This document shows, piece by piece, positions 1 through 9,603 of a stretch of DNA of 64,000 nt. This DNA is from Gramella jeungdoensis. GTDB taxonomy: Bacteria; Bacteroidota; Bacteroidia; Flavobacteriales; Flavobacteriaceae. Positions within the stretch are counted from its first letter, which is position 1. The number at the start of each line of letters is the position of its first letter. The stretch is from contig NZ_JAMSCK010000002.1 of assembly GCF_023805255.1 (NCBI RefSeq), forward strand, positions 496,001 through 560,000, read 5' to 3'. Both the position numbers and the translations under genes were made by a program. The notes beneath the pieces were generated by a model. It ran no database searches. It worked only from the letters and a program-made list of their open reading frames with translations, and was not told where the DNA came from.

Positions 1-404
1 ATAAAGTATGTGCGGTAATACATGAGGGTCTTTTAATATTGCTGGGGATAGAAGAGGAAGATAATGAGGATGATATTGACTGGCTATGCCGAAAGATCAT
101 TAATATGAGGATCTTCAATGATGAGAATGGGGTTATGAATGAATCTCTCAAAGCGATTGATGGAGATGCTATCGTTGTGAGTCAGTTTACTCTTCATGCC
201 AGCACAAAAAAAGGCAATCGTCCCAGTTATATTAAAGCAGCCAAGCCTGAGGTTGCAGAGCCTTTATATCTTAAATTTATCGCCAGCTTTAAAAAGGCGC
301 TCGGGAAGGATGTGGGAGCAGGAAGATTTGGAGCAGATATGAAAGTTTCTTTGCTAAATGACGGACCTGTTACGATTATTATAGATTCTAAGGAAAAAAG
401 TTAA
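1..404 (+). CDS. dtd: D-aminoacyl-tRNA deacylase, 5'-truncated by window edge
   Basis: Hydrolyses D-amino acids wrongly attached to tRNA, in the cytoplasm. The reading frame is open from base 3 (K-V-C-A-V-I-H-E-G-L-L-I-L-L-G), so the first roughly 15-20 residues lie outside the window; the TTG at 39 is internal, not a start. Family landmarks are visible: GLLILLGI near the visible start, the SQFTLHA motif, KGNRPSY, and the C-terminal GRFGADMKVSLLNDGPVT block carrying the cross-subunit Gly/Pro motif region. The end matches the usual family length. About 50 bases separate it from the next gene, and no terminator hairpin is evident. Confidence 0.93.
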   Translation, partial: KVCAVIHEGLLILLGIEEEDNEDDIDWLCRKIINMRIFNDENGVMNESLKAIDGDAIVVSQFTLHASTKKGNRPSYIKAAKPEVAEPLYLKFIASFKKALGKDVGAGRFGADMKVSLLNDGPVTIIIDSKEKS

Positions 405-457
405 AATATAGTTAATTTTTTATATATTGCGCTAGACATTTTTCCCAATTCTATTCA

Positions 458-2377
458 ATGCGCAGTAAAATATTCTTCTTTTTACTGACTGTATTCTGCC
501 CTACCATTTACAGCCAGGAAAATTATCCGGTAGATAAAATTGATTCCTCCCTTCTTGCTAATGCTGATGCCGTTATCAGGCATAATAGCCGTATAGTGGA
601 GATAGAAGATGTTGATAAGGTCGTTGAACGCACTCACAGAGTGATCACCATACTTAATGAATCCGGAAATTCGTATGTGAGAGCGTTAGAGCATTACAAT
701 GAGAGTATAAAGATAAAAGAGCAGGAAGCGATCATTTATGACAAAAACGGCAGAGAGATAGAGAAGTACAAAGAAAAAGATTTTAAGGATCAGAGTAATT
801 TTGATTCTTACATACTTTTTGCGGAAAATAGAATAAGTTTTCTTGATTATACTCCCAGAGAATATCCATATACTGTAGAGTACCGCAGCGAAATTGAAAG
901 TTCTAATTCTGTTTTCATATCAGACTGGTTCCCTGTTGAAGGTTATGATATAAGTGTGGAAAATTCATCTTTTCAGTTAATTAATCCTGAAAAAATAGCC
1001 TTGAGGTACGAGGAAAGGAATTTTGATGATGCCAAAGTAGAGAGGCAAAATTCGGAATACGATCTTGATTATAGTCTGTCCGGATTTCAGGCCTATGAAT
1101 ACGAGATACTTAGTCCATCATTTAGATCTTTTGCTCCCCAAGTTTTAATGGCTATAAATGACTTTAATCTGGAAGGTGTAAGTGGTCATGCAACTGATTG
1201 GAAACAATTTGGCAAATGGATGCATGATAATCTGGTGGCTGGACATGATGAAATTTCATCTCAAACAATTAGTAAAATTAGCAGTCTTACAAAAGAGGCG
1301 AAGACTCTTGAAGAAAAAGCAAGAATCATCTACAAATATGTTCAGGATAATACCCGGTACGTTGCCGTGATGTATGGTATTGGAGGCTGGGAACCTGCCA
1401 TGGCCAGCGAAGTGGATGAACTCGGATATGGAGATTGTAAGGGTCTTACCAATTATACTAAAGCTTTGATGAAGTCTCAAGGCATAGAATCGTATTACTC
1501 GGTAGTATATGGTGGAGAAAAGCGAAATATTGATCCCGATTTTACAAAAATGCAGGGGGATCATGTGATTCTAAATATCCCGAAAGAAGATGGTACAGAT
1601 TTATGGTTAGAATGCACCAGTCAGAGAGACCCATTTAACTACCTGGGAGATTTTACCGATGATAGATATGTTTTGCGGCTCAAACCTGAGGGTGGGGAAA
1701 TTATTAAAACCCCAGAGTATTCTGAGGTAGATAACATACAGAAGATCAATTGTGATATTCAGTTAAATGGGATTGGGGGCTTTCAGGCAAACTTTAGCCG
1801 GATAAGCAAAGGGGTTCATTACAATGAAATCAATCAACTACAAAGGAAACTGGAAAAGGAACAGAAAAGATATTACAAAAATGAATGGGGTAGGTTGCAA
1901 AATCTTCAGTTTAATGATATTAAATTTAAGGACGACAGGGAAAAGATAGAGATTGAAGAAAAGCTGACATTTTCAGGAGATCGCCTGGCAACTAAAGCAG
2001 GCAACAGGTTTTTGATCCCGCTCAGTTTTATCCAGCAAGGAACTATTCCGATTTCCAAGAATGACAAACGGCGTAGACCTTTTGAAATTAAAAGAGGTAA
2101 AACTTTCGAAGACAGCTTCACTTTTATACTTCCAGAGGGATTCAGTATTGAAACCTTACCGGAAAACAAGCTTTTTGTAAGTGAATTTGGCTCAATTATT
2201 TTCAAAGTTGAGGCTTCCGGAAGCGAGGAAAAGAATGAAATAAAAGTCACAAGACAATTGATTTTTAAAAAGGGAGAGTGGTCTCCCGAATCTTATCTGG
2301 ATTTCCAGAATTTTATCCGGCAGGTCAATCATACTAGCAATATGAAAGCCGTAATCTTAAATACCAGTAAAACCTAA
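458..2377 (+). CDS. Exported DUF3857 / transglutaminase-like protein (catalytic Cys present)
   Basis: 639 residues with a Sec signal peptide (hydrophobic stretch ending TIYSQ, about residue 20). The N-terminal half resembles DUF3857 and the central part is a transglutaminase-like papain fold. The putative nucleophile is Cys327 in G-D-C-K-G and the His is about residue 369 in G-D-H-V-I. The C-terminal part is a beta-rich DUF3858-like region. The enzymatic function of these Bacteroidota proteins is unknown; peptide or amide hydrolysis at the envelope is more likely than protein crosslinking. It is followed after 5 bases by a second protein of the same architecture, so the two are probably co-transcribed. 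Family assignment is firm, role is open. Confidence 0.85.
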   Translation: MRSKIFFFLLTVFCPTIYSQENYPVDKIDSSLLANADAVIRHNSRIVEIEDVDKVVERTHRVITILNESGNSYVRALEHYNESIKIKEQEAIIYDKNGREIEKYKEKDFKDQSNFDSYILFAENRISFLDYTPREYPYTVEYRSEIESSNSVFISDWFPVEGYDISVENSSFQLINPEKIALRYEERNFDDAKVERQNSEYDLDYSLSGFQAYEYEILSPSFRSFAPQVLMAINDFNLEGVSGHATDWKQFGKWMHDNLVAGHDEISSQTISKISSLTKEAKTLEEKARIIYKYVQDNTRYVAVMYGIGGWEPAMASEVDELGYGDCKGLTNYTKALMKSQGIESYYSVVYGGEKRNIDPDFTKMQGDHVILNIPKEDGTDLWLECTSQRDPFNYLGDFTDDRYVLRLKPEGGEIIKTPEYSEVDNIQKINCDIQLNGIGGFQANFSRISKGVHYNEINQLQRKLEKEQKRYYKNEWGRLQNLQFNDIKFKDDREKIEIEEKLTFSGDRLATKAGNRFLIPLSFIQQGTIPISKNDKRRRPFEIKRGKTFEDSFTFILPEGFSIETLPENKLFVSEFGSIIFKVEASGSEEKNEIKVTRQLIFKKGEWSPESYLDFQNFIRQVNHTSNMKAVILNTSKT

Positions 2378-2382
2378 AACCC

Positions 2383-4428
2383 ATGATCAAATTTTACATT
2401 TATTTATTCCTGATTTTTGCGGGCACTTCAGTCCACTCACAAAATTATAAGTTCGGAAAAGTATCCAGGGAAGAATTAAAATCAAAAGAACATTCGACTG
2501 ATAAGGATGCAGATGCGGCTATTCTATTTAAAAAGCAGGCTATCTATTATGATTTTAACCAGAATACTGGATTTGAAATGGTTACCGATGTACATGAAAG
2601 GATAAAAATATATAATAAAGAAGGATTTGACTGGGCTACTAAAGAGATTAGCATATTTACTGGCCAATCTGATGAACATGTACAAAAAATCAAGGCGGTC
2701 ACCTATAATTTGGTGAATGGAAAAATTGAAGAGGTTAAACTGGATAAGGATGATATTCATGAGGAACAGAAGAATAAGTTCAGGAAAATTACGAGGTTCA
2801 CTATGCCGGCAATAACCGAAGGAAGTGTTATTGAGATCGAATACAGGATCGTTTCTCCCTATATAACACAAATTGATCCTACGCCCTTGCAGTATACTAT
2901 TCCTATTGATAAGCTGGAACTGGATGTAACGATCCCTGAATTCTTTGTCTTTAGTGTTTATAATAACATGAAGGCCCCTTTCTATGTAAATATTGAACGT
3001 TCTAAGAAAGGCTTCCAGCGTACTATTAGCAAAACGGTAAGGACAGGTTGGGAAGTGGTTAAGCATGAGCGTAGAACTGGTACCTTAGACTTTATTCAGA
3101 ATGTCTATTCAGTAAATAAAGAGAATATCCCGGCATTAAAAACCGAACCTCATGTAGATCATTTGCAGAACTATGCAGCTTACCTTAACTGGGAATTGCA
3201 GTACACCAAATTTCCTAACAATCCTATAGAGAATTATTCACAAACCTGGGAAGGTGTCGCCAAATCTATTTATAATGATGTTGGTCTTAAAACAGCGTTA
3301 GATAGGACTGGTTTTTTTGAAGAAGACGTAGATGCTCTTATTACTGGTATTTCAGACCCAATTCAGAAAACAGTAAAAATATTCCAGCTTGTAAAAGATA
3401 AAGTGAAATGGAACGGTTATGCGGGATTTGTGCCTGATGAAGGTACCCGGAATACCTATAAAGATGGGATGGGGAATGCTGCCGATATTAATCTTCTGCT
3501 CGCCGCTATGCTCCGATATGCCAAAGTAAATGCCAATCCGGTGCTTTTAAGTACTCCAGATAATGGAATTCCATTATTTCCAACAAGGAATGGATTCAAT
3601 TACTTAATTACTGCCGTGGAACTTCCAGAAGGAATAATTCTTTTAGATGCTACTGATCCAACAGCCGGGATGAACCAATTACCCAAAAGAGCACGAAACT
3701 GGCAGGGTAGAATAATAAGGAATGAAGGAAGTTCTGATTGGGTAAATGTATTTCCATTCAATATTTCTGAAACCAGTAGCAGGATGAACGTTCAGATATC
3801 CCCTGAAGGGATCAATGGTCTGGCGTATGAAGATTTTAATGGCCTGTACGCAAAGAAATACAGAGAAGAGAACTCTTCTAAAACAAAAGAAGATATTCAG
3901 GAAAGTCTTTCAGGTAGGCATTCAAATGTAGATATCACAGATTTTAATTTAAAGAATTTTGAGAGCGTTGGATCCGATATTAATCAGAATTATAAATTTA
4001 AAATATCGAACGGGGTGGAGGTGATCGGAGATAAGATATACCTTAAACCTTTGTTTTTTGAGACTCTCAACGAGAATCCATTTAAAGCCGATGAGAGGAT
4101 ATATCCAGTGTTCTTTGATTTTCCATTTAGAAAAAAGCATCTGATAAATATTATGGTTCCAGAGGGATATAAAGTTGTTTCTGTTCCCGAAAGTATAATT
4201 GTAAAACTGGGTGAAGATGGGGGTGAATTCAAATATAGTATTTTGTTGAATGGAGGATTTTTAAGAATAGATTCTCAGGTTGAAATGAGCCGGGCTATTT
4301 TCAATAATGAGGAATATGAAATTTTGAAAAACTTTTATAATAAGATAGTAGAAAAACAAAATGAAACTATAGTTTTGGAGAAAACTTCTAACGATGGATC
4401 TAGCGAACGCACAGAAAGCGGTAGATAA
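2383..4428 (+). CDS. Exported DUF3857 / transglutaminase-fold protein lacking the catalytic Cys
   Basis: 681 residues with a signal peptide (ends about SVHSQ, residue 20), DUF3857 in the first 250 residues, then a transglutaminase-like core. In the position where the upstream paralogue has G-D-C-K-G, this protein reads G-N-A-A-D (Ala near residue 366), so the nucleophile is absent and it is probably a pseudoenzyme. The surrounding helix (I-N-L-L-L-A-A-M-L-R) is well kept, so the change does not look like decay. It starts 5 bases after its paralogue, and its 3' end overlaps the next gene by 35 bases, which suggests one operon. Function is unknown; a regulatory or scaffold role beside its active neighbour is inference. 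Confidence 0.82.
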   Translation: MIKFYIYLFLIFAGTSVHSQNYKFGKVSREELKSKEHSTDKDADAAILFKKQAIYYDFNQNTGFEMVTDVHERIKIYNKEGFDWATKEISIFTGQSDEHVQKIKAVTYNLVNGKIEEVKLDKDDIHEEQKNKFRKITRFTMPAITEGSVIEIEYRIVSPYITQIDPTPLQYTIPIDKLELDVTIPEFFVFSVYNNMKAPFYVNIERSKKGFQRTISKTVRTGWEVVKHERRTGTLDFIQNVYSVNKENIPALKTEPHVDHLQNYAAYLNWELQYTKFPNNPIENYSQTWEGVAKSIYNDVGLKTALDRTGFFEEDVDALITGISDPIQKTVKIFQLVKDKVKWNGYAGFVPDEGTRNTYKDGMGNAADINLLLAAMLRYAKVNANPVLLSTPDNGIPLFPTRNGFNYLITAVELPEGIILLDATDPTAGMNQLPKRARNWQGRIIRNEGSSDWVNVFPFNISETSSRMNVQISPEGINGLAYEDFNGLYAKKYREENSSKTKEDIQESLSGRHSNVDITDFNLKNFESVGSDINQNYKFKISNGVEVIGDKIYLKPLFFETLNENPFKADERIYPVFFDFPFRKKHLINIMVPEGYKVVSVPESIIVKLGEDGGEFKYSILLNGGFLRIDSQVEMSRAIFNNEEYEILKNFYNKIVEKQNETIVLEKTSNDGSSERTESGR

Positions 4429-4720
4429 ATGGATAAATGAACACGGAGTTCGTTATTTTAATGAGCTTACCAATATGGCGCAGCTTACCGAAGAAGTAGG
4501 TGAAGTCGCCAGAATAATTGCCCGTAGATATGGTGAGCAAAGTGAAAAAGAGAGCGATAAAGATAAAGACCTGGGAGAGGAGCTGGCAGATGTTGTTTTT
4601 GTGGTTCTATGTCTTGCGAACCAGACTGGTGTGGACCTCCAGGAAGCTTTCAACAGGAAGCTGGACCTAAAGACCAAAAGAGATAAAGACAGGCATAAGA
4701 ATAACGAAAAACTCAAATAA
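4394..4720 (+). CDS. MazG-like nucleotide pyrophosphohydrolase
   Basis: 108-residue all-alpha NTP-PPase of the MazG type. The metal-binding pattern is visible as E-E-V-G-E in the first helix pair and E-E-L-A-D in the second, which together coordinate Mg2+ for hydrolysis of (d)NTPs to NMP and pyrophosphate. It is a single-domain protein, as in the small MazG proteins and unlike the two-domain E. coli enzyme. The start lies 35 bases inside the preceding gene and the stop shares a base with the next ATG, so translation is probably coupled along the operon. The lysine-rich C-terminal tail is typical of flavobacterial copies. The natural substrate cannot be told from sequence. Confidence 0.85.
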   Translation: MDLANAQKAVDKWINEHGVRYFNELTNMAQLTEEVGEVARIIARRYGEQSEKESDKDKDLGEELADVVFVVLCLANQTGVDLQEAFNRKLDLKTKRDKDRHKNNEKLK

Positions 4721-4974
4721 TGGGCTTTAAATCTATTATTTCTCAGAAGAGATTCTGGAAATCAGTTCTTTGGCTCGGTCTTACTTTCCTGGTGTTGTAC
4801 AATGTGATTTCCATGCTTTTTGAATATGGGGGCTTCGCATTTGCGGAATTTTTTGAAGAAAGAACTTCAGATGGCAAATTATTCAGGTTTATATTTGCTC
4901 AAATCCTTGCCGCATTTCTTTACGGATTCATTTTAGCCTTCGGACAGTTTCGGAGTAAGGAAAAGAAAAAGTAA
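4720..4974 (+). CDS. Small two-helix membrane protein, unknown function
   Basis: 84 residues with two likely transmembrane helices (about residues 15-35 and 55-75), a short acidic loop between them (F-F-E-E-R-T-S-D) and a basic C-terminus (R-S-K-E-K-K-K) that should lie in the cytoplasm. Its ATG overlaps the stop of the MazG-like gene by one base, indicating translational coupling. I do not recognise a named family. Position between mazG-like and aroA suggests an operon-mate rather than a functional link. Confidence 0.7.
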   Translation: MGFKSIISQKRFWKSVLWLGLTFLVLYNVISMLFEYGGFAFAEFFEERTSDGKLFRFIFAQILAAFLYGFILAFGQFRSKEKKK

Positions 4975-5002
4975 ATTAGCATTTCATTTTTTATCTTTTC
5001 AA

Positions 5003-6229
5003 ATGACCCTATCAGTTTCACATACCGAACGAGACTTAAAAGGTGATTTAAAAATCACCGGTTCCAAAAGCGAATCCAACCGATTGTTGATCCTTCAGGC
5101 TCTTTATCCTGATATTCGTATCGAAAACCTTTCTAATAGTGATGATACGATAGTTCTAAAAAAAGCCCTTGAGAAGGGTGACGGAATTATTGATATACAC
5201 CATGCCGGGACGGCTATGCGTTTTCTTACAGCTTATTTTGCTTCAAAAGAAGGTTGCGAAGTAGAGGTTACCGGTAGCAAAAGGATGAAAGAACGCCCTA
5301 TTCGCTTACTTGTAGATGCACTGCAGCGAATGGGTGCAGATATAAAATATAAAGATGAAGCGGGTTATCCACCACTTAAGATCAGGGGCAAAAAGCTTCA
5401 TGTAGATTCAATTAAACTTCAGGCGAATGTAAGCAGCCAGTATGTTTCAGCTCTTATGCTGATTGGAGCCTCTTTGCCCAACGGGCTTGAGATTATACTT
5501 GACGGAAGAATCACGTCTACACCTTATATATTAATGACCCTTGAGATTCTCCAACATGCCGGGATCAAAGGTAAATTTGATGAAGACAGGGTTTACATAG
5601 AACCGGCCGAGAAACTGGAGCCGGCTACCATTGCCGTGGAATCAGACTGGAGTTCTGCTTCTTATTTTTACAGTATTGCCGCCATCTCTGATTCTGCAGA
5701 AATAAAACTTTCCAATTACAGGGAAACGAGTCGGCAGGGAGATTCCTGTCTGGCAGAGATATACAAGCATTTTGGAGTGAGAACGGAATACGCTGGTGAT
5801 AGCATAACCTTGAAAAAGAATGGGACACCACGCGCAATAAGGATTAATGAAGATCTTATAAATTCTCCCGACATAGCACAAACTATAGCTGTTACCTGCC
5901 TGGCTCTTGGAGTAGAATGTGAGTTATATGGACTGCATACTTTAAAGATCAAAGAAACCGATCGATTACAGGCCCTTAAAAATGAAATGGAAAAGTTTGG
6001 CGCAAAGGTTAATATAACTAATGATTGTTTACAGCTTTTCCCGGTAAAGAACTTAAATGAAGGCGTTCATGTAGAGACCTATAATGATCATCGAATGGCC
6101 ATGGCGTTTGCTCCCCTGGCATTGAAGGTGCCATTGTTTGTGGAAGATGCAGATGTGGTCTCGAAATCTTATCCAGATTTTTGGAAAGACCTGAAAAAAT
6201 TAGGCTTTAAGACTACGAAAACTACATAA
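5003..6229 (+). CDS. aroA: 3-phosphoshikimate 1-carboxyvinyltransferase (EPSP synthase)
   Basis: Transfers the enolpyruvyl group of PEP to shikimate-3-phosphate, the sixth step of the shikimate pathway to aromatic amino acids. 408 residues, full length for the family. Visible landmarks: the substrate loop G-S-K-S-E-S-N-R near residue 20, G-T-A-M-R-F-L-T around residue 72 (the family's GNAGTAMR signature is shortened to HAGTAMR), K-E-T-D-R in the second domain, and N-D-H-R-M-A-M-A near the C-terminus. It starts 28 bases after the small membrane protein and may be the last gene of that transcription unit, since a new promoter lies before queA. Confidence 0.95.
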   Translation: MTLSVSHTERDLKGDLKITGSKSESNRLLILQALYPDIRIENLSNSDDTIVLKKALEKGDGIIDIHHAGTAMRFLTAYFASKEGCEVEVTGSKRMKERPIRLLVDALQRMGADIKYKDEAGYPPLKIRGKKLHVDSIKLQANVSSQYVSALMLIGASLPNGLEIILDGRITSTPYILMTLEILQHAGIKGKFDEDRVYIEPAEKLEPATIAVESDWSSASYFYSIAAISDSAEIKLSNYRETSRQGDSCLAEIYKHFGVRTEYAGDSITLKKNGTPRAIRINEDLINSPDIAQTIAVTCLALGVECELYGLHTLKIKETDRLQALKNEMEKFGAKVNITNDCLQLFPVKNLNEGVHVETYNDHRMAMAFAPLALKVPLFVEDADVVSKSYPDFWKDLKKLGFKTTKTT

Positions 6230-6252
6230 ATCCCAAATAAGTAGTCATTTAC

Positions 6253-6284
6253 TTGACAACCCCTGTTTTGAGATTGTATATTTG
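6253..6284 (+). promoter_or_regulatory. Bacteroidota-type promoter for queA
   Basis: A perfect TAnnTTTG box (TATATTTG, 6277-6284) lies about 20 bases before the queA ATG, with a TTG element at 6253-6255 about 21 bases further upstream. The spacing fits the -33/-7 promoters known from Flavobacterium and Bacteroides. Confidence 0.65.
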
Positions 6285-6304
6285 CAGCTTTTAAAACTGG
6301 AACT

Positions 6305-7360
6305 ATGGGAATGAAACTATCACACTTCAATTTTGATCTGCCTAAAGAACTTTTGGCTGAATATCCATCTGAAAACAGGGATGAAGCCAGGCTTATGGTT
6401 CTTAACCGGAAGGAGCAGACGATTGAACATAAAAAATTTAAAGATCTAATCGACTATTTTGAACCTGAAGACGTGATGGTTCTTAATAATACTAAAGTAT
6501 TTCCTGCCAGGTTATATGGTAATAAAGAAAAAACCGGTGCAAGAATTGAGGTTTTTCTTTTAAGAGAATTAAATCCTGAAACCAAATTATGGGACGTGCT
6601 TGTAGATCCCGCCAGAAAGATAAGAATTGGCAACAAACTTTATTTTGGCGAGGATGAGAGCCTCGTAGCTGAAGTTATTGATAATACTACTTCAAGAGGT
6701 AGAACACTTAGATTTCTTTATGATGGATCTTACAGTGATTTCAGGAAAAAATTAAAGGAACTTGGACAAACCCCGCTTCCTAAATATATAAAAAGGGATG
6801 TAGAGCCTGAAGATGAAGAGCGTTATCAAACTATCTATGCTAAAAATGAAGGAGCTGTAGCTGCTCCAACGGCCGGACTTCACTTTTCTAAGCACCTTTT
6901 GAAGAGACTGGAGATCAAAGGTGTTGATTTTGCTGAAGTAACTCTTCATGTTGGGCTTGGAACCTTTAGTCCTGTTGAGGTTGAAGACCTTTCAAAGCAT
7001 AAAATGGATAGTGAGGAAGCATTCATCACTAAAGACGCAACCGATGTGATCAATAAGGCAAAGCTGGAGAAACGTAGGGTTTGTGCAGTGGGAACTACCG
7101 TGATGAGAGTTTTGGAAAGTGCTGTTTCTTCTAATCAGACGCTTAATGAATTCAGCGGTTGGACGAATAAATTCATTTTTCCACCGTACGATTTCAATAT
7201 CGCAAATTGTATGATCACTAACTTCCATACACCAAAGTCTACTTTACTAATGATGGTCTCGGCATTTGCAGGCCACGATTTTATGAAGAAGGCTTATGAG
7301 GAAGCTGTAAAGGAGAAATACAGATTCTATACTTATGGAGACGCCATGTTGATCTTATAA
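6305..7360 (+). CDS. queA: S-adenosylmethionine:tRNA ribosyltransferase-isomerase
   Basis: Transfers and isomerises the ribosyl moiety of SAM onto 7-aminomethyl-7-deazaguanine at tRNA position 34, making epoxyqueuosine. 351 residues, family length. Landmarks: N-terminal [50 protein letters not shown] and the C-terminal Y-G-D-A-M-L. Either of two ATGs (6305 or 6311) could be used; M-K-L-S-H-F at 6311 is the more usual family start. It has its own TAnnTTTG promoter and a clear terminator after it. Confidence 0.95.
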   Translation: MGMKLSHFNFDLPKELLAEYPSENRDEARLMVLNRKEQTIEHKKFKDLIDYFEPEDVMVLNNTKVFPARLYGNKEKTGARIEVFLLRELNPETKLWDVLVDPARKIRIGNKLYFGEDESLVAEVIDNTTSRGRTLRFLYDGSYSDFRKKLKELGQTPLPKYIKRDVEPEDEERYQTIYAKNEGAVAAPTAGLHFSKHLLKRLEIKGVDFAEVTLHVGLGTFSPVEVEDLSKHKMDSEEAFITKDATDVINKAKLEKRRVCAVGTTVMRVLESAVSSNQTLNEFSGWTNKFIFPPYDFNIANCMITNFHTPKSTLLMMVSAFAGHDFMKKAYEEAVKEKYRFYTYGDAMLIL

Positions 7361-7378
7361 TCAATGTTTTGATATACT

Positions 7379-7418
7379 AAAGGCCATAAGCTGATTATTC
7401 CGGTTTATGGCCTTTTTT
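7379..7418 (+). terminator. Rho-independent terminator after queA
   Basis: Nine-base perfect stem AGGCCATAA (7381-7389) / TTATGGCCT (7405-7413) followed by six T. It separates queA from rlmN. Confidence 0.88.
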
Positions 7419-7477
7419 GTAAGCATCTGAAAATAATAAGACTGAAGGTTTCCATATTAACTTCGTAATTTAGCAGC

Positions 7478-8521
7478 GTGAAGGAAAAGAAAAAAGATAT
7501 ACGGGCATTAACCAAAGAGCAACTGCAGGAATTTTTTGTATCGAAGGGGGATAAATCCTTTAGGGGTACCCAGGTTTATGAATGGTTGTGGAACAAAGCT
7601 GCACATTCTTTTGATGATATGACCAATATCTCTAAAGATACACGGCAGATGCTTAAGGATAATTTCGTTATAAACCATATTCGGGTAGACAGGATGCAGC
7701 GTAGCAGCGATGGAACCATCAAGAATGCTGTTAAACTTCATGATGCCCTAACTGTTGAGTCTGTTTTGATTCCTACCAGGTCAAGAACTACGGCATGCGT
7801 CTCTTCTCAGGTAGGCTGTAGCCTGGATTGTCAGTTCTGTGCTACCGCAAAACTCAAAAGAATGCGTAACCTGAATCCGGATGAGATCTATGATCAGGTA
7901 GTTGCAATAGATAATGAAAGCCGGTTGTATTTTGATCGCCCACTTTCCAATATTGTTTTTATGGGAATGGGTGAGCCTTTGATGAACTATAACAATGTGA
8001 TGAAGGCAATTGAAAAGATCACTTCTCCGGAAGGATTAGGTATGTCACCCAAACGTATTACCGTATCCACATCGGGTGTGCCTAAAATGATCAAAAAACT
8101 GGCTGATGATGAGGCTAAAATAAAACTGGCCGTTTCTTTACATTCAGCAAGAAATGAGGTGCGTTCTCAAATTATGCCTTTTAATGAAACTTTTCCGCTG
8201 GAAGATCTTCGGGGGGCTCTGGAATACTGGTATTCAAAGACCAAAAGCAGGATCACCTATGAATACATTGTCTGGAAAGATATCAATGATACTATTGAAG
8301 ATGCCCGGGCTTTGTTGCAGTTTTGTAAATATGTTCCCTGTAAGGTTAATCTCATAGAATATAATCCCATAGATGATGGTGATTTTCAGCAGGCTGCTTC
8401 AGAGGCTACAAATATGTATCAGAATATCCTGGAACAAAATGGAATCACGGTTACAGTAAGACGTTCCAGAGGAAAGGATATTGACGCGGCTTGTGGTCAG
8501 CTTGCAAATAAATCAGCTTAA
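7478..8521 (+). CDS. rlmN: Dual-specificity 23S rRNA/tRNA adenine-C2 methyltransferase RlmN
   Basis: Radical-SAM enzyme that methylates C2 of A2503 in 23S rRNA and A37 in some tRNAs. 347 residues. The 4Fe-4S ligands form Cys114-x3-Cys118-x2-Cys121 (C-S-L-D-C-Q-F-C). The resolving or methyl-carrying Cys near the C-terminus is at about residue 339 (D-A-A-C-G-Q-L). F-M-G-M-G-E-P-L and the R-I-T-V-S-T-S-G segment are classic. The start is GTG at 7478; a TAATTTAG box (7466-7473) lies only a few bases upstream, which would give a very short leader. It neighbours queA, another RNA-modification gene. Confidence 0.95.
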   Translation: MKEKKKDIRALTKEQLQEFFVSKGDKSFRGTQVYEWLWNKAAHSFDDMTNISKDTRQMLKDNFVINHIRVDRMQRSSDGTIKNAVKLHDALTVESVLIPTRSRTTACVSSQVGCSLDCQFCATAKLKRMRNLNPDEIYDQVVAIDNESRLYFDRPLSNIVFMGMGEPLMNYNNVMKAIEKITSPEGLGMSPKRITVSTSGVPKMIKKLADDEAKIKLAVSLHSARNEVRSQIMPFNETFPLEDLRGALEYWYSKTKSRITYEYIVWKDINDTIEDARALLQFCKYVPCKVNLIEYNPIDDGDFQQAASEATNMYQNILEQNGITVTVRRSRGKDIDAACGQLANKSA

Positions 8522-8578
8522 TTCATTATTTTTTTAGGGGCTTATCCTTCGGTATAAATATGTATATTTACGGCCTTT

Positions 8579-9556
8579 ATGAAGGTTATCTCCCAAATAA
8601 AGCTTCCGGTAGAGAAAGAGATGGAACTTTTCGAGAAGAAGTTCTTCGAATCCATGTCTTCTAAAGTGGCACTCCTTAACCGAATCACTCATTACATTGT
8701 GAACAGAAAGGGAAAGCAAATGAGACCCATGTTTGTCTTTCTTGTGGCCAAAATGGTTTCCGATGGCAGTGTAAATGAAAGGACATACCGTGGCGCATCG
8801 GTCATTGAGCTTATACATACTGCAACCCTGGTTCATGATGATGTGGTTGATGATTCTAACCGAAGACGTGGTTTTTTCAGCATAAATGCTTTATGGAAGA
8901 ATAAAATCGCGGTTCTGGTTGGTGACTACTTATTATCTAAAGGTTTGTTATTGTCTATAGATAATAATGATTTTGATTTGCTGAAGATAATCTCTGTTGC
9001 GGTAAAGGAGATGAGTGAGGGAGAATTGCTTCAGATAGAGAAAGCCAGAAGGCTGGATATTACCGAAACAGTGTATTACGACATTATCCGACAGAAAACC
9101 GCAACTCTTATTGCTGCCTGTTGTAGCCTTGGTGCGGCTTCGGTAAAACCTGAAAGCAACGAGATTGCGAAGATGCGGAGATTTGGGGAACTTATTGGAA
9201 TGGCATTTCAGATAAAGGATGATCTATTTGATTACGGAACTGAGAAGATAGGGAAGCCAACAGGAATCGATATCAAGGAACAGAAAATGACGCTCCCTCT
9301 TATATTTACACTCAATAAGGTTTCCAAAAAGGAAAAGGACTGGCTGATAAATTCCGTTAAAAATCACAATAAGGATAGAGCAAGGGTAAAAGAAGTAATA
9401 GAGTTTGTTAGGAATAATGGGGGGCTTGAGTATGCAGAAAAAAGGATGAAGGAGTTTCAACGGGAAGCTTTGCTTATCCTTGAGGATTACCCTTATTCAT
9501 CCTACAGGGAAAGTCTTGAGTTAATGGTGAATTATGTAATAGAAAGAGAGAAATAA
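8579..9556 (+). CDS. Polyprenyl (probably heptaprenyl/octaprenyl) diphosphate synthase
   Basis: Long-chain trans-prenyltransferase that condenses IPP onto FPP to make the menaquinone side chain. 325 residues. The first Asp-rich motif is D-D-V-V-D-D starting at residue 87 in the context L-V-H-D-D-V-V-D-D-S-N-R-R-R-G; the second is K-D-D-L-F-D-Y in the context G-M-A-F-Q-I-K-D-D. The initial M-R-P substrate motif appears in G-K-Q-M-R-P-M. Chain length cannot be set from motifs alone. It ends at a bidirectional terminator shared with the convergent lipoprotein genes. Confidence 0.9.
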   Translation: MKVISQIKLPVEKEMELFEKKFFESMSSKVALLNRITHYIVNRKGKQMRPMFVFLVAKMVSDGSVNERTYRGASVIELIHTATLVHDDVVDDSNRRRGFFSINALWKNKIAVLVGDYLLSKGLLLSIDNNDFDLLKIISVAVKEMSEGELLQIEKARRLDITETVYYDIIRQKTATLIAACCSLGAASVKPESNEIAKMRRFGELIGMAFQIKDDLFDYGTEKIGKPTGIDIKEQKMTLPLIFTLNKVSKKEKDWLINSVKNHNKDRARVKEVIEFVRNNGGLEYAEKRMKEFQREALLILEDYPYSSYRESLELMVNYVIEREK

Positions 9557-9588
9557 AAAAAGCGAAGTTTTAACTTCGCTTTTTTTAC
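9556..9588. terminator. Bidirectional terminator between convergent genes
   Basis: Stem AGCGAAGTT (9561-9569) / AACTTCGCT (9572-9580) flanked by A-run on the left and T-run on the right, so it works in both directions for the polyprenyl synthase and the minus-strand lipoprotein. Confidence 0.88.
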
Positions 9589-9603
9589 AGGACTATATAA
9601 TGC

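Noticed and set aside
458-4428. Protein-crosslinking transglutaminases
   Set aside because: DUF3857-type transglutaminase-fold proteins in bacteria are not known crosslinkers, and one of the pair lacks the catalytic Cys.
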